Part shown: one piece after another, positions 61,601 to 64,000 of the stretch
Position numbering within the stretch: the first letter of the stretch is position 1
Layout of the letters: each line of letters begins with the position of its first letter
Origin: Egibacteraceae bacterium
GTDB lineage: Bacteria > Actinomycetota > Nitriliruptoria > Euzebyales > Egibacteraceae
DNA length: 64,000 bases
Assembly (NCBI GenBank): GCA_030446745.1
Contig: JAUJMS010000008.1
Coordinates: 1-64,000 of the forward strand
Direction: 5' to 3'
Translations under genes and position numbers: made by a program
Notes under the pieces: model-generated
Databases searched by the model: none
Told to the model about the DNA's origin: nothing
The model's input: the letters and a program-made list of their open reading frames with translations, nothing else

Positions 61601-62164
61601 GGCGACGTGGTGCTCAGCGTGCGCTACGCGAAGGTCAAGCCCAAGGTCCGTCTCGCGGCCTGGGTTCGGTTGCTCGCCGCGGTCGCCGCCGAACCGGACT
61701 GCCCGTTGACCGCCGTGACGATCGGGCGCTCCACGGCCGGCGCCAAGACGGTGGCCACGGCGTGCATCCGCGCGCCCGGGACCGCTGCCGGGCAGCGGCA
61801 GGCCTGGGCGCTGGACCGCCTCGCGGAGCTGGTCGACCTCTACGACCGCGGCATGACCGAGCCGCTGCCGCTGTACTGCGCCACCTCCGCGGCATGGGCG
61901 GCGGCGGTGCGCGACGGCAAGGACCCTGAGACCGCCGCACGCAAGGCGTGGGTGACCGAGCGCAGTTACCCGAACGAGGACCGCGCCCCTGAGCATCTGC
62001 TGGTTCTCGGCGCCGACGTCGCGTTCGACGAGATTCTCGCGGTGCAGCCGTGCGACGGGGAAGACGGCGACGGCTGGGCGCTCGACGAGGCGAGCCGGTT
62101 CGGGCGCTGCGCGCGCCGCCTCTGGGACGAGCTGCTCGCCTGCGAACAGGTCGACGACACGTGA
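58637..62164 (+). CDS. recC: exodeoxyribonuclease V gamma chain
   Basis: A 1175-residue RecC. The N-terminus VIRLHRAASADALVAALAGVL and VAVHSRGIERWLGQELS start the inactive helicase domain. Further RecC markers are NVTFPFPGRVIGGAL, SLFGLTALPASYVDVLSAIA, RQVEVMRDAILHLLTDDPTLEPRDVVVMCPD, and VPHRVVCLLGMDDGAFPRR. RecC holds the enzyme together and scans for Chi. GTG 58637 has AGGAGG 6 bases upstream. recB overlaps its stop by 4 bases. Confidence 0.95.
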   Translation: MIRLHRAASADALVAALAGVLAVPLEDPFTAEQVAVHSRGIERWLGQELSARLGASAGRSDGVCANVTFPFPGRVIGGALAAASGIDVQRDPWRPERLAWPLLEVLDECLGQPWLGPLRAHLGAAADSVGPTNGMEHAGGADGIRGADATRRGRRYVAARHIADLFDRYGVHRPEMVRAWAAGADVDRAGRPLAPDARWQPTLWRHLRERLAVASPAERLADAGARIRDGEVALDLPARVSLFGLTALPASYVDVLSAIATRRDVHLFLLHPSPALWDRVAAAVAARPVRAVPRRDADATRELVRNPLLASWGRDAREMQVVVAAAGVDVAGDPLHAAEPAPPRTLLQRLQADIRADRPPAAPAPRGGPDPRPPLDPGDRSVQVHACHGRTRQVEVMRDAILHLLTDDPTLEPRDVVVMCPDIEAFAPLVTAVFDGAFSPGAAGRRDVGRDGLPDLRVRLADRAIRQTNPVFAVVAQLLELADGRVEASAVLDLATRPPVRRRFAFADDDLERLKSWIADAGIRWGLDAEHRGAFGLGGVAENTWRAGLDRLLLGVAMADEDDRRLDATVPLDDVEGSDVALAGRVAELVARLGGALDALRGPAAVAVWRDALLAAANALTATREQDRWQTLQLERILDEVVEEAKICDEPSTVALTLAEIRAVLDHRLRGRPTTANHRTGDLTVCTLVPMRSVPHRVVCLLGMDDGAFPRRLSGDGDDLVDADPCVGDRDARTEDRQLLLDALLAAGDAFVVTYGGRDERTNERRPPAVPIGELLDAVDRTVRARPDAGPARNQIVVEHPLQAHDARNFRPGTLGSGRPFSFAVGTLAGAVAKTRPRRSPDFLAQPLPALDAPVVALDDLVAFVEHPVKAFLRRRLGVTLPSPGERSSDAIPVELGPLDEWQIGDRLLTARLANTARNDWRAGARGRGRVPPGDLGDAKLDEIDVTVTALLDAVRGRVDPHAARRSIDVAVALRDGRSLSGTVAGVAGDVVLSVRYAKVKPKVRLAAWVRLLAAVAAEPDCPLTAVTIGRSTAGAKTVATACIRAPGTAAGQRQAWALDRLAELVDLYDRGMTEPLPLYCATSAAWAAAVRDGKDPETAARKAWVTERSYPNEDRAPEHLLVLGADVAFDEILAVQPCDGEDGDGWALDEASRFGRCARRLWDELLACEQVDDT

Positions 62165-64000
62165 CCTGGCCGCCGTTCGACCTCGCCGGACCGTTGCCGA
62201 CCGGTGTCACGGTGCTCCAGGCGAGCGCGGGCACCGGCAAGACCTACGCCATCGCGGGGCTCGTCGCGCGCTACGTCGCCGACGGCGTCCGCCTGCCGGA
62301 GCTGCTCGTCGTGACGTTCAGCCGGCCGGCGACGGCGGAGTTGCGTGACCGCGTCCGCGGGCGGCTGGTGTCGGTCGCGCGCCACCTCGACGCCGTGCTC
62401 GCCGGCGCGACGACACCGACCGACGACGACGTCGCACGGGTACTCGCGGCCGGACCGCGCGACGCCGTCCGGTTGCGCCACCGGCGGTTGGAGGCGGCGC
62501 TCGGCGAGTTCGACGCGGCAACCGTCGCCACGATCCACGGCTTCTGCCAGCAGGTCCTCGCTGGCATCGGCCTCGCCGGTGACGTCGATCGCGCCGCGAC
62601 GCTGCTGCACGACCAGGCCGGGCTCGTCGAGGCGGTCGTCGACGACCTGCTGGTCCGCACCTACGCCGCCGGCGGCGGCGCGCCGGTCGTCACCCGCCGC
62701 GAGCTGCTCGAGCTCGCGCGCGCCGTCGTCGCGAATCCCGACGCGACCGTCGTGCCACACGTGGCCGACGACACGACGGTGGCGGTGCGCGTCCGGCTCG
62801 CCTGCGCGGTCCGCGACGAAGTCGACCGGCGCAAGCGGCGTGCCCGGCTGCTGTCCTACGACGACCTGTTGACCCGGCTCGCCGCAACGCTTGCGGACCC
62901 GCGCCAGGGACCGGTGGTCCGCCGCCGCCTGCGCGAGAAGTACGCGGCGGTGCTCATCGACGAGTTCCAGGACACCGACCCGGTGCAGTGGCGCATCGTG
63001 TCCGACGCGTTCGGCGGCGACGACCGGCCGCTCGTGCTGATCGGCGATCCCAAGCAGGCGATCTACGCCTTCCGCGGGGCGGACGTGTGCGCCTACCTCG
63101 CCGCCGCGCAGTCGGCACAGCGGCGCGCCACCCTCGCGGTGAACTGGCGCTCGGACGGTCCGCTGCTGCGCGCGTTCGACCGGCTCTTCGACCGCGCGAC
63201 GTTGGGTTCGCCCGAGATCGCGTACCGACCGGTGGCACCCGCACCAGGGCGCGAGGCGAGCGGGCTGTCCGGCGCGCCACGGCAGGCGCCGCTGCGTGTC
63301 CGCGTCGTACGCCGCGACTGCGGCGTCCGGCTCACGGGCTCGCGCCAGTCGAAGACCGTCGTCGCCGACGCGGCCCGACGCCACGTCGCGCGCGACCTCG
63401 CGGCTGATGTCGTCACGCTGCTGAGGTCCGGCGCGCAGCTGCCCGGCGACGCCGGCGGGAGCCCGGTGCCGATCGCGCCCCCCCACCTCGCGGTGCTCGT
63501 GCGCACCAACGCCGAAGCGACACTGGTGCAACGCACCCTGCGCGAGGCCGACGTCCCCGCCGTGATCAACGGCGTCGGCAGCGTCTTCGCGACGCCCGCC
63601 GCGGCCGAGTGGCTACGCCTGCTCCAGGCCCTCGAGCGCCCCAGTGACGTCGTGCGCGCGCGGGCGGTCGCGCTGACCGCCTTCGTCGGCTGGAGCGCCG
63701 GCCGGGTCGCGGCCGCCGACGACGAGGATTGGGAGGGCGTCCTCGACCGGCTGCACCGGTGGGCCGGCATCCTGCGCGACCGCAGCGTCGCGTCGCTGCT
63801 GCGAACCGTCACGCTCGAAGAGCGCCTGCCCGAGCGGCTGCTGGCGCTCAGTGACGGCGAGCGTCGCCTGACCGACATCGACCACGTCGGCGAGCTGCTC
63901 CACACGGCGGCGACCGTCGACGGCGTCGGTGTTCCCGCGCTCGCCGGCTGGCTGGGCCAGCGGATCGCCGAGGCGGGCGACGACCTCGACCCCGAGGAGC
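62161..64000 (+). CDS. recB: exodeoxyribonuclease V beta chain, N-terminal part (runs off the window)
   Basis: From GTG 62161 (GTGA overlap with recC) the frame stays open to the window edge, giving 613 residues. UvrD/Rep-type helicase motifs are visible: Walker A ASAGTGKTYAI, motif Ia LVVTFSRPATAELRDRV, TIHGFCQQVL, Walker B AVLIDEFQDTDPVQW, GDPKQAIYAFRGADV and NWRSD. This is the 3'-5' helicase subunit of RecBCD. The nuclease domain would lie beyond the edge, and recD is expected next. Confidence 0.95.
   Translation, partial: MTWPPFDLAGPLPTGVTVLQASAGTGKTYAIAGLVARYVADGVRLPELLVVTFSRPATAELRDRVRGRLVSVARHLDAVLAGATTPTDDDVARVLAAGPRDAVRLRHRRLEAALGEFDAATVATIHGFCQQVLAGIGLAGDVDRAATLLHDQAGLVEAVVDDLLVRTYAAGGGAPVVTRRELLELARAVVANPDATVVPHVADDTTVAVRVRLACAVRDEVDRRKRRARLLSYDDLLTRLAATLADPRQGPVVRRRLREKYAAVLIDEFQDTDPVQWRIVSDAFGGDDRPLVLIGDPKQAIYAFRGADVCAYLAAAQSAQRRATLAVNWRSDGPLLRAFDRLFDRATLGSPEIAYRPVAPAPGREASGLSGAPRQAPLRVRVVRRDCGVRLTGSRQSKTVVADAARRHVARDLAADVVTLLRSGAQLPGDAGGSPVPIAPPHLAVLVRTNAEATLVQRTLREADVPAVINGVGSVFATPAAAEWLRLLQALERPSDVVRARAVALTAFVGWSAGRVAAADDEDWEGVLDRLHRWAGILRDRSVASLLRTVTLEERLPERLLALSDGERRLTDIDHVGELLHTAATVDGVGVPALAGWLGQRIAEAGDDLDPEE

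Overview
The window is very GC-rich, with many GTG and some TTG starts and 4-bp ATGA/GTGA gene overlaps. Several families are typical of actinobacteria: DUF3151, a FolP2-type dihydropteroate synthase, an RDD/SpoIIM/DUF58/MoxR/DUF4350 neighbourhood, and a DUF222-HNH (13E12-like) gene. I infer an actinobacterial chromosome, possibly from a deep-branching class. No rRNA, tRNA, CRISPR array, prophage or intact insertion sequence was seen. It looks like core and metabolic chromosome with a few decayed or acquired patches.

Layout. 0-5.5 kb: end of a membrane protein, a seven-repeat beta-propeller protein, two hotdog thioesterases, a membrane protein, leucyl aminopeptidase and a cupin. 5.5-9.5 kb: a TPP riboswitch reading into a sodium:solute symporter gene, then a lipoprotein and a 3-oxoadipyl-CoA-type thiolase. 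9.5-15.2 kb: a phenylacetate unit, paaX-paaA-B-C-D-aldehyde dehydrogenase-DUF3151, with no paaE. 15.2-18 kb: a lower-GC orphan gene and a frameshifted DUF222-HNH pseudogene. 18-26.7 kb: SRPBCC protein, alpha/beta hydrolase, and the RDD / SpoIIM / DUF58-MoxR-DUF4350-DUF4129-membrane protein cluster. 26.7-38.5 kb: DivIVA-like protein, FolP2, a degenerate Rieske-like protein, thioredoxin-fold ferredoxin, 4-hydroxyphenylpyruvate dioxygenase, LysE exporter, dCMP deaminase, CDF transporter, phosphohexomutase, HAD hydrolase, threonine synthase, PdxH, an alkaline-phosphatase-fold protein and a tiny secreted peptide. 38.5-46.6 kb: lipoprotein, a four-gene sugar-type ABC transporter, RmuC, and a glutamine-amidotransferase/thioesterase/SDR operon. 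46.6-50 kb: two tandem secreted nuclease-like/lamin-tail paralogues and a YqgE/AlgH protein. 50-53.7 kb: DUF3105 lipoprotein, a Zur-type operator and znuA-znuC-znuB-zur. 53.7-57.8 kb: Uma2-family protein, flavin-fold protein, a small membrane protein, a decayed M36 metalloprotease and an RTX-repeat protein. 57.8-64 kb: sirtuin, recC and the start of recB.

Non-coding points of interest are the TPP riboswitch, a Zur box, a GTGTTAC/GTAACAC palindrome before paaX, and a roughly 56-bp dispersed palindromic repeat (three copies, two bracketing the threonine synthase gene). There is also a 2x50-bp tandem duplication at the moxR/DUF58 junction. Three stretches rich in G or C homopolymers (about 430-545, 38,500-38,725 and 45,250-45,265) look like unreliable sequence and affect gene ends there.
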